A stretch of DNA of 6,998 bases from Clostridiales bacterium (GTDB lineage Bacteria > Bacillota > Clostridia > Tissierellales > Sedimentibacteraceae), in the NCBI GenBank assembly GCA_003497505.1, contig DNNV01000242.1, forward strand, positions 1 to 6,998. The letters are read 5' to 3'. Position 1 is the stretch's first letter, and the number at the start of each line of letters is the position of its first letter. The translations under genes were made by a program, and so were the position numbers. This document shows, piece after piece, positions 1 to 5,898 of this stretch. The notes under the pieces are model-generated. The model was not told the origin of the DNA. It was given only the letters and a program-made list of their open reading frames with translations, and did not search any database.

Positions 1-15
1 AATAAAGAGGGAAAA

Positions 16-1665
16 ATGAGCTATTTATTATATCTTACAATTTTTGCATCTGTTATAACTATCGCACTGATAATATCATCCATACGGTCGAATATAAACT
101 TGAAAAAAAGTCTTGTTGATTCATTCGGTAAAATACCGGAGCAAAAGAAATGTGATTTTGAAAGTATCGGAAGTTACCATCGTCATAAAAAGACACATAA
201 TGATAATTTAGAAGCAATAGACGGCATAACCTGGGATGACCTGGATATGAAGCAAGTATTTATGCGCATTAATTCCTGTCTTACTTCCGTTGGTGATGAA
301 TACCTGTATGATACGTTACACCGTGCACAGGCAGACGAAGGGACTCTTTTAAAAAGAGAGGGCCTTATTTCCTATCTCGAAAATAATCCCGACCATCGGC
401 TGAAGCTGCAAATAAGCCTTGCAAAAACCGGAAAATACAACTATAACGGTATGGCTTCATTTATTTTTGACGCTGATGCAAAGGCATTGAAGCATCCGTA
501 CATATACAAGATCTTAACACTTATTCCTGTTATATGCATACTTATGGCTATCTTTAATATAGGGTATGGAATAATATTCTTCATGTTTGCTGCTATTTTA
601 AACGGATTTGTATATTACAGCACAAAGTCAAAAATAGAAAGTGAGCTTTCTGCAATAAAATATTTTTCATCCATACTGCAGTGCGCAAATAAAATATGCG
701 GAGATAAAAGCCTTGAATCAGCTCCTTATTTCAGTGAATTAAAAAAAAGCTTCAATTCATTTAAACATCTCCGAACAAAAATCTCCGGTATATTGCACAG
801 AGATTTCTCAGATATGGCTGTTATTATGGAATATATCAAAATTATATTTCTTATTGACATAAGAAATTACAACAACGCAATACGCAGAATTGCTGAGTAT
901 TCTCAGGACTTTCACATGCTATACACATGTATCGGAGAAATCGACATGGCAATTTGCACACTTTCATTGAGAAAAAGCATGCCCTTCTATTGCACGCCTT
1001 CTTTCCACAATGAAGCATCCATACATTTTAAGGACTTATATCATCCTTTGGTTTCCGATCCTGTTCCAAACAGCGGAATAATAAAAAGAAGCAGCATTAT
1101 CACAGGCTCAAATGCTTCCGGAAAATCTACATTTATTAAGTCTCTGGCTGTCAACAGCATACTTGCACAGACAATATATACATGTGCGGCAAAGGAGTTC
1201 AGGCTCAGGCCTTCACTGGTCATTACTTCAATGGCTGTTCGCGACAGTATTTCAGAAGGAGAAAGCTACTTTATAAAGGAAATAAAATCATTGAAAAGAA
1301 TACTGGATAAAGTACAGAATATTCCCTGCACTTGCTTTATAGACGAAATATTGAAAGGCACAAACACCATCGAGCGCATTGCCGCCTCGGCAGCCGTACT
1401 GAAGTATCTCCACAGCACAGACTGCCTCTGTATGACGGCTTCCCACGATATTGAGCTGACGCATATTTTGGAAAAAGAATATGACAACTACCACTTCAGC
1501 GAGCATATCACCGATGACGGAATACATTTCGACTACAAGCTGAAGTATGGTCCATCCCAGACAAGAAATGCCATTAAGCTGTTGAGCTATATGAACTTTG
1601 ACAATCAGATAGTTGAGGACGCTGAAAGTATGGTGGATAAATTTATGAAGCTGAAAACGTGGTAA
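16..1665 (+). CDS. Membrane-anchored MutS-family ATPase (MutS-related protein)
   Basis: The 549-aa protein carries the MutS C-terminal ATPase: Walker A GSNASGKST at residues 364-372, the SxSEGESYF segment at about 411-419, Walker B CFIDE at 440-444 followed by GTNTIER (448-454), and ASHD at 475-478. The tail YGPSQTRNAIKLL (511-523) also resembles MutS proteins. Residues 70-100 (ITWDDLDMKQVF, then SVGDEYLY) resemble the start of the MutS core/lever region. The mismatch-recognition and connector domains of true MutS (about 850 aa) are absent. In their place are a hydrophobic N-terminal segment (3-23) and a hydrophobic hairpin (about 164-182 and 184-201), so the protein is probably membrane-bound. 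It is therefore unlikely to be the canonical mismatch-repair MutS; the family's role is not established as far as I know. The start is ATG with GAGGG at 7-11. It converges on the next gene with 6 nt between stops. Family assignment is firm; function is unknown. Confidence 0.9.
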   Translation: MSYLLYLTIFASVITIALIISSIRSNINLKKSLVDSFGKIPEQKKCDFESIGSYHRHKKTHNDNLEAIDGITWDDLDMKQVFMRINSCLTSVGDEYLYDTLHRAQADEGTLLKREGLISYLENNPDHRLKLQISLAKTGKYNYNGMASFIFDADAKALKHPYIYKILTLIPVICILMAIFNIGYGIIFFMFAAILNGFVYYSTKSKIESELSAIKYFSSILQCANKICGDKSLESAPYFSELKKSFNSFKHLRTKISGILHRDFSDMAVIMEYIKIIFLIDIRNYNNAIRRIAEYSQDFHMLYTCIGEIDMAICTLSLRKSMPFYCTPSFHNEASIHFKDLYHPLVSDPVPNSGIIKRSSIITGSNASGKSTFIKSLAVNSILAQTIYTCAAKEFRLRPSLVITSMAVRDSISEGESYFIKEIKSLKRILDKVQNIPCTCFIDEILKGTNTIERIAASAAVLKYLHSTDCLCMTASHDIELTHILEKEYDNYHFSEHITDDGIHFDYKLKYGPSQTRNAIKLLSYMNFDNQIVEDAESMVDKFMKLKTW

Positions 1666-1671
1666 TTATTT

Positions 1672-2337
1672 TCACTTTTTCCCCTGACTGTATAAGGCTT
1701 TTGACTTGTATCCTGCTTTTAGTATGTCATTCATCTCTAATAGGCGCTTTTCTTTTGTCGCTTCAGTCTTGGTGCTGTACACGTAGCGTGCCCAGTCCTT
1801 TTGGTATCCGGGCGCAAGACCGTCATATATTTTTAAAATATCGGGTGTACTCGATAGATAATTGCGAAGCTCCGGAATTTTTTCCACATAATCATCCACT
1901 CTTGCGCTAACTGCGTTCTTTTTAACATCCCCCTCAGGCAGATATTTCATCCCCACAATTGTGAATGTATCATTCAGCGCAACCATAAGCGAGAATTTAA
2001 GTTGGGTTCCTTCCACAAAACCATCCTCATCATTTACCTTCAGACGAGGAAATATGTCATCCCTGCCTATGTATGACGAATACCTCTTGTTTCCCTTCTT
2101 TGGATATGCTAAATAGAAATAGCCTCCCTTGTTGAACAGCTTGCTTTTTGCCGCTTCATGAACTGCCTTTTCCATTTCATCCAAATCAAATACAAAATTA
2201 AGTACCATGTCATAGCTTCCTGCAGAAGCTTTATCATATTTCAACCCATCAAATTCCGTAACATCATCAGGCATATTTTTAATTAAAATTTTGGAAAACT
2301 TTTTAATCATCAGCTTTTTCTCAAGTTTCTCTTCCAT
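1672..2337 (-). CDS. YdeI/OmpD-associated (OmdA) family protein with DUF3052-like N-terminal half
   Basis: This is a soluble protein of about 221 aa with no signal peptide or membrane segment. Residue numbers here count from a GTG two codons upstream, at 2343. The C-terminal part (about 150-215) has the OmdA/YdeI pattern: LAPGYQKDWARYV at 176-188, then an ETR-like TEATKEKR at 193-200, then ILKAGYKSK. The N-terminal part (about 43-135) resembles DUF3052-type domains: YDMVLNFVF, a glycine turn, then FYLAYPKKGNKRY (76-88) and GRDDIFP. I place the start at ATG 2337 because AAGG (2343-2346) lies 5 nt upstream of it. The GTG at 2343 is in frame but sits directly against that ribosome binding site. 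OmdA proteins are often annotated as bacteriocin-protection proteins, but the biochemical role is unclear and I make no functional claim. The gene appears monocistronic and converges on the MutS-like gene. Confidence 0.8.
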   Translation of the reverse strand: MEEKLEKKLMIKKFSKILIKNMPDDVTEFDGLKYDKASAGSYDMVLNFVFDLDEMEKAVHEAAKSKLFNKGGYFYLAYPKKGNKRYSSYIGRDDIFPRLKVNDEDGFVEGTQLKFSLMVALNDTFTIVGMKYLPEGDVKKNAVSARVDDYVEKIPELRNYLSSTPDILKIYDGLAPGYQKDWARYVYSTKTEATKEKRLLEMNDILKAGYKSKALYSQGKK

Positions 2338-2340
2338 AAG

Positions 2341-2348
2341 CACCTTCC
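2341..2348 (-). promoter_or_regulatory. Ribosome binding site deciding the OmdA-family start
   Basis: On the minus strand GGAAGGTG lies just upstream of ATG 2337, with 5 nt between AAGG and the ATG. The alternative GTG start at 2343 is formed by the end of this motif and would have no spacing, so ATG is preferred. Confidence 0.6.
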
Positions 2349-2375
2349 ATATGAATTATTTATGTTGTTATTCAA

Positions 2376-2381
2376 ATTATA
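2376..2381 (-). promoter_or_regulatory. Candidate -10 element for the OmdA-family gene
   Basis: The minus strand reads a perfect TATAAT here, about 40 nt upstream of the ATG. The best -35 match is TTGTTA at 2401-2406 with a long 19-nt spacer, so the promoter assignment is tentative. Confidence 0.4.
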
Positions 2382-2468
2382 CCCATGTAATTGACTGATA
2401 TAACAATATGACATTATTTGGAACAAATAAATAATTTTTTTCGTCTAATATATGGTAATATCATTATA

Positions 2469-2474
2469 TATAAT
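2469..2474 (+). promoter_or_regulatory. Candidate -10 element for the repeat lipoprotein gene
   Basis: TATAAT lies about 36 nt upstream of the ATG at 2510. No good -35 hexamer sits 16-18 nt upstream of it. A second possibility is TTGACT at 2391-2396 with TTATTT at 2414-2419 (17-nt spacer). Either is weak on sequence alone. Confidence 0.35.
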
Positions 2475-2509
2475 ACAAGAAACATTAATATCCCTCAAGG
2501 GAGGTAGTT

Positions 2510-3802
2510 ATGAAAAAGGTTTTACTTACTGTTGTGGTTGCAATGCTGCTTGCTTCATGCACTGCAAATTCAAATGTGAATATAGATGAGCCTGAACCAA
2601 AGGAGCCTGTTGCGGATAATGAACCCGCAGAGGATGATGTGCCTGAGCAGGAAAGATACACTGGAGAAATAATTGTTGATGGCTTTTACAGAGGAAGGAT
2701 ATATTTTTTGCCCGATAAGGAAACAAAGATGCTTTTAAACGATAAGCATGGCCGTGATGCAGCTGACAGCATCCCCTTGGACTACAAGGATGCATCCATT
2801 GAAGCTCATCTTCCAAAGGAGCTGGGTGTATACAAGGCTGAAATCAAGGCTGATTTCTCACAGCAGGGCTGGTTTGTTCCGCTGAATGAAATTAAGCTTA
2901 CCGATAGCATAGGAACAGTGGAATACAAAGGAAAGGACTTCGAAACAAATGATTTGGATGAAAGTGTTCGTGCAAAGGACAGAGTGTGCGGTCTTATTGA
3001 GAGCAACGTAAGAAGATTTGACGATGGCGGAGTCATGTTTGAGTTTGAGGGTGAAATAGAAAGCGAGGGCTACTACAGCGTCTATCCCGGTGGAGACTTT
3101 TTCGGTTACTTAAGAATAGGCAGGATTGTGCCCGATGAAAAAAGTATGAAAAACATTCCTTCATATCTCGGTAAGTACAATAACTTTTCCGTGTACTTCG
3201 CCGAAAGCAATGAATTATATCAGAAATTAGCAGATTTCTCCGCTGTAGGAAAGGGGAAATTCAAATCCACAGACTATTCCATTACCTACAATATCGGAGG
3301 AGGAGCCCCACCGGATGAAACACTTACTGAAATAATATCACTTGATGAGAAATATAAGGGATTGTTTAAATTTGACGATAATATGATAACTGCACCTTTG
3401 GCCAATGAGGCAAATAAATATAGAGGCGGCTTTATGGACAGATATGCCATAATTTATGAGGGAGATTTGGGCAGTGTCGATAATCTTGACAATAACAAGG
3501 AATTTGTAAATAACTATTATTTCTTTGGAAAGGAAGAAGCATCTAAAATCAAAATTCTGTCCTCGGATGAATTTTATTATGGATTGAAGGAAAACAAAAG
3601 CGGAAACGATGATATTTTTGAATTGGTTACTGATGCAAGCGGCAAAAAACCGCACTCAATAAGTTTCAGATATTTTTATAAAGACCGCTCATCGAACGGC
3701 AAGGATTCTTTGATAAAGACCTACAGCTATGGATATTTCAAAAATGGCGATGAAGCTGTGAGAGTTTTTGAAGGAGATATGATTGCAGGAATGAAAGCAT
3801 AG
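2510..3802 (+). CDS. Repeat-containing lipoprotein of unknown function
   Basis: This 430-aa protein is a predicted lipoprotein. A short signal peptide (MKK, then a hydrophobic stretch to residue 14) ends in the lipobox LASC with the lipidated cysteine at C17. An acidic, proline-rich linker (about 23-48) follows, typical of a tether on the outer face of the membrane. I do not recognise the mature part. It contains three divergent copies of a unit of about 85-100 residues at roughly 50-133, 177-280 and 313-407. Each opens with an aromatic-x-G-acid step (YTGE, FEGE, YEGD). It then has a beta-strand plus charged turn (GRIYFLPDKETKMLL; GRIVPDEKSMKNIP; YYFFGKEEASKIKIL), two further strands, and a hydrophobic closing strand. 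The start is supported by AAGGGAGGT at 2497-2505. The reading frame continues in phase beyond the TAG stop into the next ORF, which carries a fourth copy, so this may be a truncated or split gene. No catalytic motif is visible. Confidence 0.8.
   Translation: MKKVLLTVVVAMLLASCTANSNVNIDEPEPKEPVADNEPAEDDVPEQERYTGEIIVDGFYRGRIYFLPDKETKMLLNDKHGRDAADSIPLDYKDASIEAHLPKELGVYKAEIKADFSQQGWFVPLNEIKLTDSIGTVEYKGKDFETNDLDESVRAKDRVCGLIESNVRRFDDGGVMFEFEGEIESEGYYSVYPGGDFFGYLRIGRIVPDEKSMKNIPSYLGKYNNFSVYFAESNELYQKLADFSAVGKGKFKSTDYSITYNIGGGAPPDETLTEIISLDEKYKGLFKFDDNMITAPLANEANKYRGGFMDRYAIIYEGDLGSVDNLDNNKEFVNNYYFFGKEEASKIKILSSDEFYYGLKENKSGNDDIFELVTDASGKKPHSISFRYFYKDRSSNGKDSLIKTYSYGYFKNGDEAVRVFEGDMIAGMKA
2657..2908 (+). 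repeat. Protein repeat unit 1 of the lipoprotein
   Basis: Encodes residues 50-133: YTGE opening, RIYFLPDKETKMLL strand and turn, VYKAEIKADF strand, and closing strand LNEIKLTDS. The repeat is visible at protein level only; the DNA copies are too diverged to align by eye. Confidence 0.5.
3038..3349 (+). repeat. Protein repeat unit 2 of the lipoprotein
   Basis: Encodes residues 177-280: FEGE opening, LRIGRIVPDEKSMKNIP, then NFSVYFAESNELYQKL, then STDYSITYN, and closing strand LTEIISLDE. This is the copy most similar to the one in the downstream ORF. Confidence 0.5.
3446..3730 (+). repeat. Protein repeat unit 3 of the lipoprotein
   Basis: Encodes residues 313-407: YEGD opening, NNYYFFGKEEASKIKIL, DIFELVTDASGK, HSISFRYFYKDRS, and closing segment SLIKTYSY. 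It is the most diverged copy, and assigning it to the family is inference from the shared order of motifs. Confidence 0.4.
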
Positions 3803-3804
3803 GA
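3801..3804 (+). promoter_or_regulatory. Possible re-initiation ribosome binding site overlapping a TAG stop
   Basis: AGGA overlaps the last two bases of the TAG stop (3800-3802) and lies 7 nt before the in-frame GTG at 3812. It could allow translationally coupled re-initiation. It is short and could equally be chance. Confidence 0.35.
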
Positions 3805-3811
3805 TATAAAT

Positions 3812-4165
3812 GTGGAATATGACTGCACACAGAATTCCCCTGAAGAATTAATCAGGGTAAGGTGCAACTTCTCCGGCGAAGCAACGCTGACTGGGAAATT
3901 GACATTGTATTACGATGAGGGCTACGAATACACCAGAGTATACTTCGTTGCCGATGATGAAGGGATTAAAAAACTGCCCATTCATATGGACAATATAAGA
4001 GAGCAGGGCGGAATTGTCTTTAATTACGAAGAGCTCAAAGAACTGCTGGGAACAGAGCCCTTTGAAAAGAAGTGCGAAATAACCATAAATAATTACTCAA
4101 TCTACAAGGCAGCAACAGAAGCATCAGACACAGCAAAGCTTATATCAGTAAATTTTCTTGAATAA
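3812..4165 (+). CDS. In-phase downstream fragment carrying the fourth lipoprotein repeat
   Basis: This 117-aa ORF from GTG has no signal peptide, lipobox or membrane segment. It is in the same frame as the lipoprotein gene: the upstream TAG is followed by codons for D, I and N and then this GTG. The content is one repeat unit (about 18-115): NFSGE opening, YTRVYFVADDEGIKKLP (40-56), GGIVFNYEELKELLG (66-80), a strand EITINNYSIYKA (89-100), and closing strand TAKLISV (107-113). Because the repeat is complete and ends 4 residues before the TAA, the fragment looks like the natural C-terminus of a four-repeat protein. Without a signal peptide, a separately made product would stay in the cytoplasm. 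The most likely reading is the distal part of a gene broken by a nonsense mutation. Alternatives are coupled re-initiation, stop-codon readthrough, or a sequencing error at the TAG. Confidence 0.6.
   Translation: MEYDCTQNSPEELIRVRCNFSGEATLTGKLTLYYDEGYEYTRVYFVADDEGIKKLPIHMDNIREQGGIVFNYEELKELLGTEPFEKKCEITINNYSIYKAATEASDTAKLISVNFLE
3863..4156 (+). repeat. Protein repeat unit 4, beyond the TAG stop
   Basis: Encodes residues 18-115 of the downstream ORF. Its motif order (FSGE, RVYFVADDEGIKKLP, two strands, TAKLISV) matches repeat unit 2 of the upstream lipoprotein most closely. Confidence 0.5.
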
Positions 4166-4182
4166 GGGGACTATGTCCCCTT
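4164..4182. terminator. Palindromic hairpin between convergent genes, possible bidirectional terminator
   Basis: AAGGGGAC (4164-4171) and GTCCCCTT (4175-4182) form a perfect 8-bp stem with a 3-nt TAT loop. It starts inside the TAA stop codon of the upstream ORF. On the plus strand the stem is followed by only one further T before GCC, and on the minus strand by ATTC, so the U-tract is poor both ways. It lies between two convergent genes, where a shared terminator would be expected. It could also be a copy of a dispersed GGGGAC/GTCCCC palindrome. Confidence 0.5.
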
Positions 4183-4231
4183 TGCCTATTCATATGGTTT
4201 TATATTTATCAGGTATTCTCCACCATTAAGT

Positions 4232-5530
4232 TTATTGCAAAATATAATTTAAAACAACATCATTTATATTCACAAAATCATCTATCGAAGGGTTTAGCAA
4301 TACATCAGGCGTATAAGTATTTTTTTCGTTTATTTCATATTTGAATGTCTTGCTGAATTCAAAATACTTTGTACTGTATTGCACAGGAAGCTGTGAATTC
4401 GGCAGATAAAAAACCTTTACGTCTCCATAGCAGTCAATTGCCCCACCGGTTGGCTCTCCTACACAAACCGCTGACGGTACAGCATCCCTTATTCTGAAAA
4501 TTGCAAACATGCCGGAGGACATTGTTTTACGACCCACAAGCACATATACCTCGACGTTGTTGTTAGATTCAATATATGATTTAAGCCTTTCCGTAAACGG
4601 ATTAAGTATCTCTGAATTTCCTCCCGTATTACCTCTTAAGTCCACTATAATTTTTTCAATCTCATTTGCTTCAATATCTTTGAACATGCTATCATTGAAA
4701 TCCTTGAATTTCAAAGCATCCATATCTGCACACACATTGTACTCAAAATAAAGCGCCTTGTCTTCCTGCAAATATTTATAATCATAATATCTTTCAAATT
4801 TGCCGAGCATTTTATCGCTGCTTTTATCGTCATAAAAATCAATTGTATCCTCGAAATTTAAAACCGGAACCTCAAATTCTTTCAATTCTCCGTCCTTTTC
4901 CACTCTGAAGTTATGGGAAGCGGCATTCTTTTCAATACCTGCGCCGTAAATGTAGGAAGGTATGAAATAATTTCCGAGAAGAAGCTTCAGCCAGCTTTCA
5001 TTTTCATAGGCAATTTGCTGTTTCAGCTCATCTTTTATGATGTCAATGGAAATGCCGTCAACAGATATGATTTTTGAATACATCATATCTTTTAAGCTCT
5101 TATCTGCGTTTAAAATATACATGTCATCATTTATAACATAGAAATCAAGAGGATATTTTTTGCCGTCCACATAATTTGTCATGGTGTGGGCATCCTTAAT
5201 GGATGCAATTATCTTACCAAGCTCTGAAAACACCTGGTAGTTATCCATTTTATCCACGTTTTGCTCCAGCGTCGAAACTCTTTCTTCAAATTCTTCCTTG
5301 GTAATTATGCTGAATGGATTTTTATGTCTCTTTGGAAGCTCATTCTTAAAAAACTCTATATCTTCCTTTAAAAGTCTGTTTCGCTCACTGTCCGTACTGT
5401 TCTCGTTAAGCACAATCTGCCTATTTGGTCCGTCACTGGGCCCTGCATCAACATGTCCGCTCTCGCAGCCCGCAAGCAATGATAATGATATAGTTACTAT
5501 AAATGTTAAAATAATAAGATTTATTTTCAT
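4232..5530 (-). CDS. S41-family (C-terminal processing/tricorn-like) peptidase, lipoprotein
   Basis: This 432-aa predicted serine-protease lipoprotein has a hydrophobic signal (3-19) ending in lipobox LAGC with C22. DAHT (113-116) is followed by a region of about 130-175 that resembles the degenerate PDZ-like part of this family. The S41 core is clear: IIVDLRGNTGGNS (294-306), VGRKTMSSGMF (332-342) holding the nucleophile candidate S338 or S339, VGEPTGG (357-363), YSTKYFEF (385-392) and TPDV (408-411). It belongs to the subgroup with GEPTGG rather than the CtpA type: no lysine sits about 25 residues after the serine, so a Ser/Lys dyad is not apparent. Natural substrates cannot be read from the sequence. 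The start at 5530 has AAGGAG at 5537-5542 with 6-nt spacing, and a near-consensus promoter lies just upstream. It is a single-gene unit, convergent with the repeat lipoprotein. Confidence 0.9.
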   Translation of the reverse strand: MKINLIILTFIVTISLSLLAGCESGHVDAGPSDGPNRQIVLNENSTDSERNRLLKEDIEFFKNELPKRHKNPFSIITKEEFEERVSTLEQNVDKMDNYQVFSELGKIIASIKDAHTMTNYVDGKKYPLDFYVINDDMYILNADKSLKDMMYSKIISVDGISIDIIKDELKQQIAYENESWLKLLLGNYFIPSYIYGAGIEKNAASHNFRVEKDGELKEFEVPVLNFEDTIDFYDDKSSDKMLGKFERYYDYKYLQEDKALYFEYNVCADMDALKFKDFNDSMFKDIEANEIEKIIVDLRGNTGGNSEILNPFTERLKSYIESNNNVEVYVLVGRKTMSSGMFAIFRIRDAVPSAVCVGEPTGGAIDCYGDVKVFYLPNSQLPVQYSTKYFEFSKTFKYEINEKNTYTPDVLLNPSIDDFVNINDVVLNYILQ

Positions 5531-5576
5531 GATTTACTCCTTCCAACTCCCCTAGCTCTCTCTACCGATTGATATT

Positions 5577-5605
5577 ATTATAACATTTAATACCAGCAGG
5601 GTCAA
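5577..5605 (-). promoter_or_regulatory. Sigma-A promoter of the S41 peptidase gene
   Basis: The minus strand reads TTGACC (5600-5605), a 17-nt spacer, then TATAAT (5577-5582), with TGT directly before the -10 as an extended -10 element. The predicted transcription start is near 5570, giving a leader of about 40 nt. Confidence 0.8.
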
Positions 5606-5760
5606 CCGAGCAGGCAAAGTCTACCGTAAAAGATACCTCTCTCTCATTCTAATGGCCAGCAAAGGAATCAGCGTTGACGATACAAAGTCAGAACTTCACA
5701 AAAGGCATAAATAACTGTCATTTAACGAATGCTCTGCCATATACTGACTACTGTAAACCG
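5606..5760. other. Intergenic stretch without recognisable gene
   Basis: This is the central part of the 5531-5898 spacer, between the promoters of the S41 peptidase and L25 genes. A 20-codon ORF (ATG at 5652) lacks a ribosome binding site. I see no terminator, tRNA or clear palindrome here. Confidence 0.5.
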
Positions 5761-5761
5761 G

Positions 5762-5790
5762 TTGACATTTATGTAAAATCTTGGTATGAT
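5762..5790 (+). promoter_or_regulatory. Sigma-A promoter of the L25/Ctc gene
   Basis: Consensus TTGACA (5762-5767), a 17-nt spacer, and TATGAT (5785-5790) with an extended TGG just before the -10 (5782-5784). The predicted start is near 5797, leaving a leader of about 100 nt. This is a strong housekeeping promoter. I saw no sigma-B-type elements, although ctc in Bacillus subtilis is known to be stress-induced through sigma-B. Confidence 0.85.
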
Positions 5791-5817
5791 TAAGTATGAA
5801 TTAAGAAAGGTTGAACT

Positions 5818-5869
5818 TAGTAAACGCTTAGCCTATTTTAATAATTTTTACTAGCGGGGTGTTATTAAA
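5818..5869 (+). promoter_or_regulatory. Leader with two interlocking inverted repeats upstream of L25
   Basis: TAGTAAA (5818-5824) can pair with TTTACTA (5847-5853), and TTTAATAA (5837-5844) with TTATTAAA (5862-5869). The arms interleave, so the two stems would either form a pseudoknot or exclude one another. All pairs but two are A-U, so the structures would be weak and may be chance. Confidence 0.25.
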
Positions 5870-5898
5870 CTTAGCATATTTTTTAAGGAGGATTTACA

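Larger units (their letters stand above)
2344..2509. other. Divergent AT-rich intergenic spacer
   Basis: This spacer separates the minus-strand OmdA-family gene from the plus-strand lipoprotein gene. It is very AT-rich, has no ORF of note, and holds the candidate promoters of both genes. No terminator or clear operator palindrome was seen. Confidence 0.6.

Noticed and set aside
1659..1910. Plus-strand ORF overlapping the end of the MutS-like gene.
   Set aside because: It is antisense to the conserved OmdA domain and its composition is not protein-like.
2526..2816. Minus-strand 96-codon ORF opposite the start of the repeat lipoprotein.
   Set aside because: Its Gln/His/Cys-rich, low-complexity product is the antisense shadow of the lipoprotein signal and acidic linker, and it has no ribosome binding site or promoter of its own.
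3800..3802. Pyrrolysine insertion at the in-frame TAG.
   Set aside because: No pyl genes or pyrrolysine-insertion context are visible in the window, and surface lipoproteins are not known pyrrolysine proteins. A nonsense mutation or re-initiation is simpler, so it is kept only as something to test.
4509..4751. Plus-strand 80-codon ORF inside the S41 peptidase gene.
   Set aside because: Its Ser/Leu-rich product is antisense to the conserved catalytic core on the minus strand, where the coding evidence is strong.
2510..5530. A defence or toxin-immunity module made of the repeat lipoprotein and the S41 lipoprotein.
   Set aside because: The genes are convergent with separate promoters, and no toxin, immunity or nuclease motif is visible. 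Adjacency alone is not support.
5652..5714. A 20-codon ORF starting ATG GCC in the spacer between the S41 peptidase and L25 genes.
   Set aside because: It has no ribosome binding site, its upstream open frame runs through the S41 promoter on the other strand, and nothing in the peptide is recognisable.
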